Source: Pseudidiomarina woesei (GTDB lineage Bacteria > Pseudomonadota > Gammaproteobacteria > Enterobacterales > Alteromonadaceae). From it: 64,000 nucleotides of DNA. Shown here one piece after another: positions 35,799 through 45,317 of this stretch. The notes below the pieces were generated by a model. It was not told the DNA's origin, searched no databases, and worked only from the letters and a program-made list of their open reading frames with translations. Position numbers and translations under genes: made by a program. The stretch is from NCBI RefSeq assembly GCF_001418345.1, contig NZ_LIPW01000001.1, positions 62,001 through 126,000 of the forward strand, read 5' to 3'. Position 1 is the stretch's first letter. Each line of letters begins with the position of its first letter.

Positions 35799-35837
35799 CT
35801 ATAATTACTGTATGGATTCAAAACTTGTGAGGTGTCT

Positions 35838-36257
35838 ATGCAGTCGTTAAAAGTTGTTGATTATATGAATCGTCACCCTGTGAGTTTCAAGCCAGAGATG
35901 ACCATTGAAGCTGCGGTTGATTTGTTGCTGCAAACGGGGCAACGCGGCGGGCCTGTGGTTGATGCTGAGCGCAAACTAGTTGGCTTTTTATCGGAGCAAG
36001 ACTGTTTAGCCGCAATGTTGCGTGACACCTACCACAACGAGCAGGGGGCAAGCGTAGCTGACTGTATGTACCGCGGCGAGGTGGTTACCGTTGACGCTGA
36101 ATCTAATATTACCGACTTAGCGCAGCATATGACTAATAACCGGCCTAAAATTTACCCGGTTATCGACGCTGACAAGCAAGTTGTTGGTGTGATTACCCGT
36201 ACCGATGTATTACGCGCTATAGATGCACACCTAGGTGATAACTATAGTCATAACTAG
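35838..36257 (+). CDS. Tandem CBS-domain protein
   Basis: A 139-residue protein consisting of two CBS domains (about 8-65 and 75-132), which bind adenosyl nucleotides and sense energy state. VGFLSEQDCLAAM and VGVITRTDVLRAI are the two repeat ends. There is no fused enzyme or channel domain, so its partner is unknown. GAGG lies five bases before the ATG at 35838; a GTG two codons upstream is less likely. A terminator follows. Confidence 0.88.
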   Translation: MQSLKVVDYMNRHPVSFKPEMTIEAAVDLLLQTGQRGGPVVDAERKLVGFLSEQDCLAAMLRDTYHNEQGASVADCMYRGEVVTVDAESNITDLAQHMTNNRPKIYPVIDADKQVVGVITRTDVLRAIDAHLGDNYSHN

Positions 36258-36279
36258 AGTTAAATGCCGTTAACAACCT

Positions 36280-36313
36280 AAGCTGACGCTGTTAAACTAG
36301 TGTCAGCTTTTTT
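36280..36313 (+). terminator. Terminator after the CBS gene
   Basis: AAGCTGAC / GTCAGCTT stem with a 14-nt loop and a T run, ending about 20 bp before the hrpA start codon. Confidence 0.8.
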
Positions 36314-36331
36314 ATTGCCATTAGGATTGTC

Positions 36332-39300
36332 GTGCACGCCATTCAATTTCCAGCCGAATTGCCGGTTGTTCAAGAAAAACAGACCATTCAAAACGCCATT
36401 AACAAGCACCAGGTGGTGATTGTTGCGGGTGAAACGGGCTCAGGTAAAACCACCCAATTACCCAAAATGTTGCTTGAGCTCGGTTATGGCAACCCAGAGC
36501 AAGGGCGCATGATTGGTCACACCCAGCCGCGGCGCTTGGCAGCGCGCAGCGTGGCCGCACGTATTGCCCAAGAATTACAAACCGAACTTGGTAGTGTGGT
36601 GGGGTATAAAGTCCGTTTTCAAGATGAAACAGCGCCTGGCACCCGTATTAAGTTAGTGACAGACGGCATGTTATTGGCCGAGCTACAAAACGACCGTTTG
36701 CTCAGCCGCTATGACGCATTAATTATTGATGAAGCGCATGAGCGCAGCCTAAACATCGATTTTTTGCTTGGCGTGTTGGCGAGTATTTTGCCGAAGCGGC
36801 CAGAGCTGAAGTTAATTATTACCTCGGCCACCATTGAAACCGAGCGTTTTTCTAAGCATTTCAGCAATGCCCCAATTATTACCGTGAGTGGGCGTACTTA
36901 CCCTGTTGAAATACGTTATCGCGCGCTGCAAGACGCAGACACCGATAATGACGACTTAGACGTCGTACAAGGCGTGTGTGATGCATTAACTGAACTGCAA
37001 CGCGAAGCGCCGGGCGATGTGTTGATATTTGCTAGTGGCGAGCGAGAAATTCGTGACTTTGCTGAAGCCATTGGCGATTTAAAGCTAACCAATACTGAAA
37101 TTTTACCGTTATTTGCGCGGCTATCTGCGGCCGAACAAAACCGTATTTTTCAAAGCCACAGTTCGCGGCGCGTGGTTATTGCCACCAACGTTGCGGAAAC
37201 CTCGCTTACCGTGCCGGGTATTCGTTATGTTATTGACCCCGGTACCGCGCGGATCAGTCGGTATAGCTACCGTACTAAAGTGCAGCGCCTACCTATTGAA
37301 AAAATATCGCAAGCCAGCGCCAATCAGCGCGCGGGGCGTTGTGGTCGTGTCGCGCCTGGCATTTGTATTCGTTTATATAGTGAAGACGATTATTTAGCGC
37401 GCCCCAAATATACCGATCCGGAAATTTTACGAACCAATTTGGCGGCGGTTATTCTGCAAATGACTTCAGCTAAGTTGGGTGATATTCGTAAGTTCCCGTT
37501 TATTGAGCGCCCCGATGAGCGCTACATTAATGACGGCTTAAACTTACTGCAAGAATTGCACGCGCTTGCGCCCCAGCGCAAAGGGCAAGCAAAAAAACGC
37601 CGGGGCTACAATGGCCCACAATTAACAACGATAGGGCGGCAGCTTGCCCAGTTACCACTCGACCCTCGGTTGGCGCGAATGGTTTTGGCGGCGAACCAAT
37701 TTGGTTGTATGCAAGAAGTCATGGTCATTGTGGCCGCGCTGAGTATACAAGACCCACGGGAGCGGCCGCAGCAAGGCACCCAGAAAGCCGATGAGTTGCA
37801 TCAGCGCTTTCACGACAAAGATTCTGACTTTGCGGCCTACCTCAAACTATGGGCGTATTTAAACGAACTGCAACACGACTTATCGAAAACGCAATTTAGA
37901 AAGCGCTTAAAACAAGAGTTTTTGCACTTTTTGCGGGTGCGAGAATGGCAGGACGTGTACACCCAAGTACGGCAGACTGTACGTGGTTTGGGTTTTCGTA
38001 TTAATCAAGAGCCAGCTAGCTATGAAGCGGTGCACCGGGCGTTGCTTACGGGTATGTTGTCGCAACTTGGGCAAAAGCAAGAGGGCCATGAGTTTCTTGG
38101 TGCTCGCAATCGTAAGTTCTTTATTTTTCCGGGCTCTGGTTTGTTTAAAAAATCACCGAAGTGGGTCATGGCGGCCGAATTGGTGGAAACTTCGCGGCTG
38201 TTTGCGCGCACCAACGCGCGTATAGAGCCTGAATGGATTGAACCGGCGGCCGAACATTTAGTGAAACGCAATTATTACGAGCCGCACTTTTCAAAAAAGC
38301 AAGGCTCGGTTGTGGCCGACGAACAGGTTACGTTGTTTGGCTTGATTATTGTACCGCGGCGCAAGGTACAGTTTGGTCCTGTTGATCCTGTTGCTGCGCG
38401 TGAGATTTTCATACGCGAAGCTCTCGTGCAGGGCCAGCTGAAGCGTCCGTTACCTTTTGTCGCGCATAACTTGGCGCTGATTGAGCAAGTTCGTGAGCTG
38501 GAAGAAAAGTCACGGCGTCGTGATATTTTGATAGACGACGAGGCCTTGTATGCGGCTTACGATCGCGATATTCCAGCAGGCATATACAACGAACAATTAT
38601 TAGCGGGTTGGTGGCACAAAGCGGTTAAACAACAGCCCAAGCTGTTGCGCTTTGAGCGTGACGATTTAATGGCACAAGATGCAAGCCATGTGACCGCGTT
38701 GGATTACCCAAACACCTGGCAGCAGTGCAATATACGTCTGCAGCTTAGCTACGTATTTGAGCCTACAGCAGAAGACGACGGTGTGACGGTTGAAATACCC
38801 TTGGCTTTGTTGAACCAAGTGACAGCCGATGGTTTTGATTGGCTGATTCCTGCTCTGCGCCACGACTTAGTGGTGGCGTGGATTAAATCATTGCCGAAAA
38901 CCTTACGCCGTAACTTTGTCCCCGCCCCGAATTACGCCGAGGCGTTTTTGGCCGACTGCAGTGCTGAATTGATCGCTTCTACACCGCTATTAGACGCCTT
39001 AGCAAGTAAACTGCGGCGTATGACAGGTGTGACAATACCCGCGGATGCATGGGACAGCACTCAAGTTCCACGCCATTTACAAATGAATTTTGCTGCTGTG
39101 AATGAGCAGGGTGTGCGGGTGCGCAGTAGTCGTGACCTTGAGTTTTTACAGCAAAGCATGCAAGGGCAAGTTAAGCAGGCTTTAAGCCAAGCCGTGAAGC
39201 AAGCAGACGAACTACCGCAAGCAGCAACCGAGTGGGTGTTTGGCGAGTTACCGCATACTTTAGAGCAGCAACAACGCGGTTATGCAATTAAGGCATATCC

Positions 39301-40066
39301 AGCCTTGGTGCCTGAAGGTGAAGGCGTTCGCAAGGAGTTGTTTGATACCGCCATTCAAGCTGAGGAGGCACACCGCCAGGGCCTGCGTCATTTATTGCTG
39401 GCGCAATTACCATCTCCGGTACGTTATTTGCAGCAATCACTGTCAAATAAAGCCAAATTAGCCATGTATTACAACCCGTGGGGCAAAGTTGACGACTTGA
39501 TTCACGACTGCATTATGGCCGCTTTGGATGAGTTTATAGCGGCCAACCCAGCGCGAACGAGCGAAGCCTTCAAACAGCTTTTTGAGCATGCACGCGCTGA
39601 ATTAAACGAACGAGTTAGTACCATTGCGCAACAGGTAGAGCCTTGTTTAGTGCAAAGCCAAGCCATTCGTAAGCGTTTAAAGGGCAAAGTAAGCTTGGAT
39701 CAAATTCAGGCCCACGGCGACATTAAAGATCAGTTAGATCATTTGGTGTATCGAGGTTTTGTGAGCGATATTGGGGCTGAGCGATTGCGCGATATTCCGC
39801 GTTATTTGCAAGCCATTGAGCGGCGTTTAGAAAAGCTACCGGTTGATCCAAACAAAGATCGGTTACACACCTTGGTATTGACTGATTTACAGAGCGATTA
39901 CCAGAAACTGTTAGCTAAAATACCAAAAGGGCAGCCTATTTCTGCAGAGATTAGCGAGATTCGATGGATGTTTGAAGAGCTTCGCGTGAGCTTTTTTGCG
40001 CAAACCTTAGGCACCCGCTACCCCATTTCGGAAAAGCGGGTGCGACAAGCGTTAACTAGCGTATAA
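36332..40066 (+). CDS. hrpA: ATP-dependent RNA helicase HrpA
   Basis: A 1244-residue DEAH-box helicase. Walker A GETGSGKT is at residues 33-40, DEAH at about 133-136, and motif VI in QRAGRCGR. These are followed by the HA2/OB domains and the long C-terminal DUF3418 region unique to HrpA (SLPKTLRRNFVPAPNYAEAF). HrpA acts on mRNA and stalled ribosomes. Translation starts at a GTG with AGGA five bases upstream. The E. coli protein (1300 residues) has about 70-85 extra N-terminal residues that are absent here; no fused upstream frame with a start supplies them. It converges on grxA with a 15-bp overlap. Confidence 0.93.
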   Translation: MHAIQFPAELPVVQEKQTIQNAINKHQVVIVAGETGSGKTTQLPKMLLELGYGNPEQGRMIGHTQPRRLAARSVAARIAQELQTELGSVVGYKVRFQDETAPGTRIKLVTDGMLLAELQNDRLLSRYDALIIDEAHERSLNIDFLLGVLASILPKRPELKLIITSATIETERFSKHFSNAPIITVSGRTYPVEIRYRALQDADTDNDDLDVVQGVCDALTELQREAPGDVLIFASGEREIRDFAEAIGDLKLTNTEILPLFARLSAAEQNRIFQSHSSRRVVIATNVAETSLTVPGIRYVIDPGTARISRYSYRTKVQRLPIEKISQASANQRAGRCGRVAPGICIRLYSEDDYLARPKYTDPEILRTNLAAVILQMTSAKLGDIRKFPFIERPDERYINDGLNLLQELHALAPQRKGQAKKRRGYNGPQLTTIGRQLAQLPLDPRLARMVLAANQFGCMQEVMVIVAALSIQDPRERPQQGTQKADELHQRFHDKDSDFAAYLKLWAYLNELQHDLSKTQFRKRLKQEFLHFLRVREWQDVYTQVRQTVRGLGFRINQEPASYEAVHRALLTGMLSQLGQKQEGHEFLGARNRKFFIFPGSGLFKKSPKWVMAAELVETSRLFARTNARIEPEWIEPAAEHLVKRNYYEPHFSKKQGSVVADEQVTLFGLIIVPRRKVQFGPVDPVAAREIFIREALVQGQLKRPLPFVAHNLALIEQVRELEEKSRRRDILIDDEALYAAYDRDIPAGIYNEQLLAGWWHKAVKQQPKLLRFERDDLMAQDASHVTALDYPNTWQQCNIRLQLSYVFEPTAEDDGVTVEIPLALLNQVTADGFDWLIPALRHDLVVAWIKSLPKTLRRNFVPAPNYAEAFLADCSAELIASTPLLDALASKLRRMTGVTIPADAWDSTQVPRHLQMNFAAVNEQGVRVRSSRDLEFLQQSMQGQVKQALSQAVKQADELPQAATEWVFGELPHTLEQQQRGYAIKAYPALVPEGEGVRKELFDTAIQAEEAHRQGLRHLLLAQLPSPVRYLQQSLSNKAKLAMYYNPWGKVDDLIHDCIMAALDEFIAANPARTSEAFKQLFEHARAELNERVSTIAQQVEPCLVQSQAIRKRLKGKVSLDQIQAHGDIKDQLDHLVYRGFVSDIGAERLRDIPRYLQAIERRLEKLPVDPNKDRLHTLVLTDLQSDYQKLLAKIPKGQPISAEISEIRWMFEELRVSFFAQTLGTRYPISEKRVRQALTSV

Positions 40067-40318
40067 ATTCAAGTTTTCGCGCGCGTAGGCTTCAAATTCA
40101 GTACAGCCGCCGATGTGTGTTTCGTCAACGAAAATTTGTGGCACGGTGAGTACGGGGGCGCCAACGGTTTTTTCAAGGTCAGCTTTGGTAATGCCTTCCT
40201 CGTGCATGTCGACATAGCGGAATTCAAAATCGTCACGATCTTCTGCCAGTTTTTCAGCGATTTGCTTTGCGCGCACGCAATATGGGCAGCCTGGGCGACC
40301 AAAAATAACAGTAAACAT
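40052..40318 (-). CDS. grxA: Glutaredoxin 1 (GrxA-type)
   Basis: An 88-residue glutaredoxin with the dithiol active site CPYC (residues 11-14) in GRPGCPYCVRAK, and TVPQIFVDETHIGGCTEF, which matches E. coli Grx1 much more than Grx3. Grx1 reduces ribonucleotide reductase, and the gene stands downstream of nrdA-nrdB-yfaE on the same strand, which supports this role. GGAG is well placed. The 3' end overlaps the convergent hrpA by 15 bp. Confidence 0.93.
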   Translation of the reverse strand: MFTVIFGRPGCPYCVRAKQIAEKLAEDRDDFEFRYVDMHEEGITKADLEKTVGAPVLTVPQIFVDETHIGGCTEFEAYARENLNLYAS

Positions 40319-40433
40319 GAATAACTCCTGTTTTTGAAAATACTTTTTAAGAACAATAATTGCCGCGTATTTTCCTACAAACAGGCGCGAGTTTCCAATG
40401 GGTTTGTTTAATATCGCTTATCGATTTGGTCGA

Positions 40434-40697
40434 TTATTGATTAATTTCAATGTCGGAAGCGGGCACACAGCAACAGGCTAAGCAGTCACCGGGGCGAATA
40501 AACGCAAGTGGGTCATTTATGTAGGTAACATCGCCAGAGGTAAGTTGCACCCGACAGGCACCGCAAAAACCATTGCGGCAATGGTAGTGCGGCTCAAGGC
40601 CTGCTTGCTCGAGCGCTTCAAGTAAAGTGTTACCTTGTGAAGCGTCAACGGTCAGCTGGTGCTGACCGTTGACTTTAACTTTAAAGACTTGGCTCAT
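40434..40697 (-). CDS. yfaE: 2Fe-2S ferredoxin for RNR maintenance (YfaE-like)
   Basis: An 87-residue plant-type ferredoxin with cysteines 40, 45 and 48 (CRNGFCGACR) and a CLACCC cluster at 72-77 supplying the fourth ligand. E. coli YfaE, encoded directly after nrdB, rebuilds the diferric-tyrosyl radical of NrdB; the location 18 bp after nrdB here fits. It is likely co-transcribed with nrdAB. Confidence 0.92.
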   Translation of the reverse strand: MSQVFKVKVNGQHQLTVDASQGNTLLEALEQAGLEPHYHCRNGFCGACRVQLTSGDVTYINDPLAFIRPGDCLACCCVPASDIEINQ

Positions 40698-40715
40698 TGT
40701 CGCTCATAGGGCAAG

Positions 40716-41846
40716 TTATAGCTCGAAGTCTCCCAAATCGGAGGCGCTTACTTCGCTATCGATTTGACCAACAAGGTATGAGGTAATTTCTGCTTCTTGC
40801 GGCGCTACCTGTACGTTGTCAGACACCAAATACTTGTTCATCCAGGGTAATGGGTTGCTACGTTGCTTAAATGGCGCGTCAAAGCCAATGGCTTCCATGC
40901 GCATGTTGGCAATGTATTCAACATATTGGCAGAGCATTTCTTCATTGAGGCCAATCATTGAACCGTTGCGGAACAAGTAGTGCGCCCATTGTTTTTCTTG
41001 CTCAACCGCATTCATGAAAATTTGCAGTGCTTCTTCGCGCAACTCTTCGGCAATTTCTTTCATTTCTGGGTCGTCTTGACCGTATTGCCATAAGTTGATG
41101 ATTTGCTGGGTAGACACTAAGTGAAGGTTTTCGTCACGTGCAATAAGACGAATGATTTTTGAGTTACCTTCCATTAAGTCACGCTCAGCGAAGGCAAATG
41201 TACATGCAAAGCTGACATAAAAACGAACCGCTTCGAGGGCATTCACTGAGTTAATGCACAAGAATAATTTCTTTTTCAGTTCGCGCATATTCACGGTGTG
41301 CATTTCGCCATCAACTTCCCATTCACCTTCACCATGGGTTTGCCACAGCTGGGTATAGAAAATGAGGTCGTCGTAGTATTGCGAAATGTCATTGGCGCGC
41401 TTTTGAATTTCTTCGTTAATGACGATGTCTTCAAATACTTCGCTCGGGTCGGTAAATAGGTTACGCAAAATGTGCGTGTATGAGCGCGAGTGAATGGTTT
41501 CAAAGAACGACCATGTTTCTATCCAGGTTTCTAGCTCTGGAATTGACACAATAGGTAACAGCGCGATATTTGGGCTGCGGCCTTGTACCGAGTCAAGCAG
41601 CGTTTGATATTTCAAGTTTGAAATAAAAATGTGCTTTTCACTTTCAGTTAATGCCTGGAAATCAACCCGATCACGGCTAACGTCAACTTCTTCTGGACGC
41701 CAAAAGAAGCTGATTTGTTTTTCAATGAGCTTTTCAAAAACACTATGTTTTTGTTGATCGTACCGCGCTACGTTCACCGAGTTGCCAAAAAACATCGGCT
41801 CTTTTAACGGGTTAATCTGATTTTTATTAAAGGTTGAATAACTCAT
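40716..41846 (-). CDS. nrdB: Ribonucleotide reductase class Ia, beta subunit
   Basis: A 376-residue radical-carrying subunit. The radical Tyr sits in [14 protein letters not shown] (equivalent to Tyr122 of E. coli), and the diiron ligands lie in helices around residues 85-120 and 205-245 (RDENLHL). The C-terminal tail (SDLGDFEL) is the NrdA-docking peptide. Length equals E. coli NrdB. It lies 89 bp after nrdA; a strong GC-rich stem-loop occupies that gap. Confidence 0.96.
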   Translation of the reverse strand: MSYSTFNKNQINPLKEPMFFGNSVNVARYDQQKHSVFEKLIEKQISFFWRPEEVDVSRDRVDFQALTESEKHIFISNLKYQTLLDSVQGRSPNIALLPIVSIPELETWIETWSFFETIHSRSYTHILRNLFTDPSEVFEDIVINEEIQKRANDISQYYDDLIFYTQLWQTHGEGEWEVDGEMHTVNMRELKKKLFLCINSVNALEAVRFYVSFACTFAFAERDLMEGNSKIIRLIARDENLHLVSTQQIINLWQYGQDDPEMKEIAEELREEALQIFMNAVEQEKQWAHYLFRNGSMIGLNEEMLCQYVEYIANMRMEAIGFDAPFKQRSNPLPWMNKYLVSDNVQVAPQEAEITSYLVGQIDSEVSASDLGDFEL

Positions 41847-41875
41847 AATTTAGCGCACCATGTATTGAATGGACT

Positions 41876-41902
41876 GCCCGAACTCTGTTGCTGAGCTCGG
41901 GC
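41876..41902 (-). other. Stem-loop in the nrdA-nrdB intergenic region
   Basis: GCCCGAACTC and GAGCTCGGGC form a 10-bp stem with one mismatch and a 7-nt loop. No T run follows, so it is not an intrinsic terminator. It may stabilise the nrdA part of the transcript or tune the nrdA/nrdB ratio. Confidence 0.5.
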
Positions 41903-41935
41903 GTATAGTTCGACAGTTCAGTTCGCACGGCCTCA

Positions 41936-44275
41936 CTAGATTTTACAAGCACCGCCGGCGCAATCATCATCTTCTTCAACGACTGCAACAGTCGCTTGTT
42001 GGTTTTCTTGTTCGCGAGTTTTCGCTTCAACTTTGTCACGTAAATCGACTTGATTGTCTGAAGCACCGTCACGCGTGTTGTGGTAGTAAAGCGTTTTTAC
42101 GCCAAGTTTATAGGCATACAGCAAGTCTTGTAGCAGTTGCTTCATGGGTACTTTGCCAGCTTCAAATTTGTTCGGGTCATAGTTGGTGTTAGCTGAAATC
42201 GTTTGATCAACAAACTTTTGCATAATACCAACGAGCTCTAAGTAGCCTTTATTGCTTGGAATTTGCCATAGCAATTCATAGGCGTTTTTGAGTGTTTCGT
42301 ACTCTGGCACCACTTGCTTAGTAATACCGTCTTTTGACGCTTTCACACTGATATGGCCACGAGGTGGCTCGATACCATTGGTCGCGTTAGAAATTTGCGA
42401 CGACGTTTCTGAAGGCATCAATGCTGACAGAGTAGAGTTACGCATGCCGTATTTCTTAATGTCTTCACGTAATTTATCCCAATCCAACTGCAATGGTTCG
42501 CTGCATATGGTGTCGAGATCTTTCTTATAGGTATCAATTGGCATAATGCCTTTTGAATACGTGGTTTCATTAAATTTAGGGCACGCGCCTTTTTCTTTGG
42601 CTAAATTCATTGAAGCTTTCATGAGGTAATACTGAATGGCTTCAAAGGTACGATGCGTAAGACCATTGGCAGAGCCATCTGAATAACGTACACCGTTTTT
42701 CGCCAGGTAATAAGCGTAGTTAATAACACCTATGCCTAAGGTACGGCGCCCCATGGTGGCGTTACGCGCTGCCGGCACTGGATATTCTTGGTAATCGAGT
42801 AGGCTATCAAGCGCGCGCACGGCTAATTCGGCCATCTCGTCAAGGTCATCCAGTGAGTTAATCGCGCCTAAGTTAAAGGCGGACAGCGTGCAAAGGGCAA
42901 TTTCACCTTCTTCGTCATTTACATGTGCCAACGGCTTGGTTGGCAGGGCGATTTCCAAGCATAAGTTGCTCTGGCGAATCGGCGCCACTTTCGGATCAAA
43001 CGGGCTGTGGGTATTACAGTGGTCAACGTTTTGCAAGTAAATACGGCCTGTGCTGGCACGTTCTTGCATAAACAAGCTAAACAATTCGATAGCCTTGATG
43101 CGCTTTTTACGAATGTTGTCATCAGCTTCGTATTGTTTGTATAAACGCTCAAATTCGTCTTGGTCGGCAAAGAATGCGTCATACAAACCAGGTACGTCAG
43201 ACGGGCTAAACAGTGTGATGTAATCGTCCTTGATCAAACGCTGGTACATAACACGGTTAAACTGCACGCCATAGTCGAGGTGACGAACTCGGTTTTCTTC
43301 GACGCCGCGGTTGTTCTTTAATACTAATAAGCTTTCTACTTCTAGGTGCCACAGCGGATAGAATAGGGTGGCGGCACCACCACGAACACCGCCTTGTGAG
43401 CAGCTCTTCACCGCTGTTTGGAAATATTTGTAAAACGGAATACAACCGGTGTGGAAGGCTTCGCCGCCGCGAATTGGGCTACCCAGTGCACGAATACGCC
43501 CCGCGTTTATGCCGATGCCCGCGCGCTGTGATACATATTTCACAATGGCGCTTGCAGTGGCGTTAATTGAGTCAAGGCTGTCGCCGGCTTCAATGAGTAC
43601 ACAGGAGCTGAACTGACGCGTCGGGGTACGTACACCTGACATAATTGGTGTCGGTAATGAAATTTTGAACTCTGAGGTTGCGTCGTAAAAACGCTTGATG
43701 TAGTCCATACGCGTGTCTTTCGGGTAGTTTGCGAACAAACAGGCCGCGACAAGAACATATAAAAACTGCGCGCTTTCGTAAATTTCACCGGTGACACGGT
43801 TTTGAACTAAATATTTGCCTTCAAGCTGTTTTACTGCTGCGTATGAGAAGTTTAAGTCACGAGAATGATCAATAAAATCATTCATTTGTTCAAATTCTTC
43901 TTGGCTATAGTCTTCGAGCAAGTGCTTGTCGTAACGGCCCGCAGCCACCATTTTGGTAACTTGGTCATACAAGTGTGGCGGCTCAAACTGGTTGTAGGCA
44001 AGTTTACGTAAATGGAAAATCGCCAAACGAGCGGCCATGTACTGATAATCAGGTACTTCTTCTGAAATTAGATCAGCGGCTGCTTTGATAATGGTTTCAT
44101 GAATATCTTCAGTTTTAATGCCGTCATAAAACTGAATGTGAGATTTGATTTCAACTTGTGAGACTGAAACGTCGTTGAGGCCTTCGGCGGCCCAGCTGAT
44201 AACGCGGTGGATTTTATCCAAATTCAGAGGTTCACGTTCGCCGCTACGTTTAGTTACGAAGAGCTGTTGATTCAT
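41936..44275 (-). CDS. nrdA: Ribonucleotide reductase class Ia, alpha subunit
   Basis: A 779-residue catalytic subunit converting ribonucleoside to deoxyribonucleoside diphosphates. An N-terminal ATP-cone (about 5-95) for allosteric activity control, the active-site cysteines in SSCVLIEAG, RQSNLCLEI and IALCTLSAFN, and the redox-active tail CAGGACKI are all seen. The ATG at 44275 fits the E. coli N-terminus (MNQ-LLVTKR); three more residues are possible from 44284. Two NrdR-like boxes lie 44 and 86 bp upstream. Confidence 0.96.
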   Translation of the reverse strand: MNQQLFVTKRSGEREPLNLDKIHRVISWAAEGLNDVSVSQVEIKSHIQFYDGIKTEDIHETIIKAAADLISEEVPDYQYMAARLAIFHLRKLAYNQFEPPHLYDQVTKMVAAGRYDKHLLEDYSQEEFEQMNDFIDHSRDLNFSYAAVKQLEGKYLVQNRVTGEIYESAQFLYVLVAACLFANYPKDTRMDYIKRFYDATSEFKISLPTPIMSGVRTPTRQFSSCVLIEAGDSLDSINATASAIVKYVSQRAGIGINAGRIRALGSPIRGGEAFHTGCIPFYKYFQTAVKSCSQGGVRGGAATLFYPLWHLEVESLLVLKNNRGVEENRVRHLDYGVQFNRVMYQRLIKDDYITLFSPSDVPGLYDAFFADQDEFERLYKQYEADDNIRKKRIKAIELFSLFMQERASTGRIYLQNVDHCNTHSPFDPKVAPIRQSNLCLEIALPTKPLAHVNDEEGEIALCTLSAFNLGAINSLDDLDEMAELAVRALDSLLDYQEYPVPAARNATMGRRTLGIGVINYAYYLAKNGVRYSDGSANGLTHRTFEAIQYYLMKASMNLAKEKGACPKFNETTYSKGIMPIDTYKKDLDTICSEPLQLDWDKLREDIKKYGMRNSTLSALMPSETSSQISNATNGIEPPRGHISVKASKDGITKQVVPEYETLKNAYELLWQIPSNKGYLELVGIMQKFVDQTISANTNYDPNKFEAGKVPMKQLLQDLLYAYKLGVKTLYYHNTRDGASDNQVDLRDKVEAKTREQENQQATVAVVEEDDDCAGGACKI

Positions 44276-44318
44276 GAGGCGCATCCATATTCGTTGTTGT
44301 TATGTAATATTTGTGTAG

Positions 44319-44334
44319 CCACAAGATATGGTGC
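44319..44334. promoter_or_regulatory. NrdR-like box 1 upstream of nrdA
   Basis: CCACAAGATATGGTGC resembles the 16-bp NrdR box ACACWATATATWGTGT. It starts 42 bp (four helical turns) from the second box, a spacing suited to cooperative binding on one DNA face. Confidence 0.55.
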
Positions 44335-44360
44335 AGCAGGGGGCTACTCGTGCGTTTTTT

Positions 44361-44376
44361 ACACAATATCTTGGGT
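44361..44376. promoter_or_regulatory. NrdR-like box 2 upstream of nrdA
   Basis: ACACAATATCTTGGGT matches the left half of the NrdR consensus well (ACACAATAT). It pairs with box 1 exactly 42 bp away. Between them would lie the nrdA promoter. Confidence 0.6.
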
Positions 44377-44600
44377 TAATCGAATGACCTGTATCCTAGC
44401 ACTTATCGCACACTGATCAAGAGAATTTACCGCTCGAAATTGGTGAAAAAACGTGAATGCAAGTAGGGGCTTTCGCTAAAACGCTTGCCATTAAAGCAGC
44501 TTAGGAAAATCAATAGCAGAAAAAAATTTTCTTATTATTTTTTTGTCTTTTAACCGACATGTTCAGATAACTAATTTATAAGCGTTGATTAACAAGGGTT

Positions 44601-44647
44601 TCACAAGATGTTCAGCAAATTTTGACATTCGCCACAACATCTTGTGG
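44601..44647. repeat. Inverted repeat with NrdR-box-like arms
   Basis: CACAAGATGTT (44602-44612) and AACATCTTGTG (44636-44646) are perfect inverted repeats. The 16-mers at 44601 and 44632 both look like NrdR boxes and are 31 bp apart (three turns). They lie just after the HAD phosphatase stop, about 330-370 bp upstream of nrdA. There is no T run. The rest of the 370-bp nrdA/phosphatase gap is AT-rich and holds no gene. Confidence 0.5.
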
Positions 44648-44654
44648 TTAAAGG

Positions 44655-45317
44655 TTAGTCAGACCACAATTCGAGCAATTCAGCTGGATGGTCAATCATG
44701 GCATTTGCGCCCCAAATTTCGGGTTGGTCGGTGGCACTTATATAGCCATATCGAGCGAGCACCGTGAACATGTTGGCACGTCGTCCAGCTTCAATGTCGC
44801 GTTCCGCATCGCCAATGTACCAACAACTCGAAGCGTCTACTCGCAATAGGTTGGCGGCGTGCAATAAGGGTTCGGGGTTTGGCTTCGCGACAGCTAAGGT
44901 ATCGCCACTAATCACCACCTGTATATGAGCAAACTCTTGATAAAACGGCACCAATTGCGCCGTTAATGCGTGCGGCTTATTGGTAACAATGGCCACTGGT
45001 ATGGAGCGCTGTTGTAATTGCTGGAGTAATTCACGCACTCCATGAAATGGTTTTGTATTTGCAGCAATATTAGCCGCATAAGCCGAAAGAAAAGCGCTGC
45101 GCAGTTCATCGCGGCGCTGATCAAATTCGTCGCCATAGGCATAACGCAAAAGGCCAGCGGAACCATGGGAAGCCAACGGGGTATATTCCTCGGCACTAAC
45201 CAGTGGGCGCTTTTCGCTAGCTAACACCTGGTTTAATGCCGCACCTAAATCGGGTGCGGTATCGAGTAGTGTTCCGTCTAAATCAAACAGGACGGCCTGT
45301 GGAATTGGATTCGTCAT
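44655..45317 (-). CDS. HAD phosphatase (MupP/Gph type)
   Basis: A 220-residue haloacid-dehalogenase phosphatase. Motif I DLDGTLLDTAPD is near residue 12, motif II VTNKP near 110, and motif III is KPNPEPLL followed by GDAERDIEAG. Automatic annotation would say phosphoglycolate phosphatase. The ending RYGYI...WGA...DHPAELLEL and the position next to ubiG and gyrA match Pseudomonas MupP (N-acetylmuramate-6-phosphate phosphatase of peptidoglycan recycling), which I consider the better guess. It overlaps ubiG by 4 bp (ATGA). Confidence 0.85.
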   Translation of the reverse strand: MTNPIPQAVLFDLDGTLLDTAPDLGAALNQVLASEKRPLVSAEEYTPLASHGSAGLLRYAYGDEFDQRRDELRSAFLSAYAANIAANTKPFHGVRELLQQLQQRSIPVAIVTNKPHALTAQLVPFYQEFAHIQVVISGDTLAVAKPNPEPLLHAANLLRVDASSCWYIGDAERDIEAGRRANMFTVLARYGYISATDQPEIWGANAMIDHPAELLELWSD

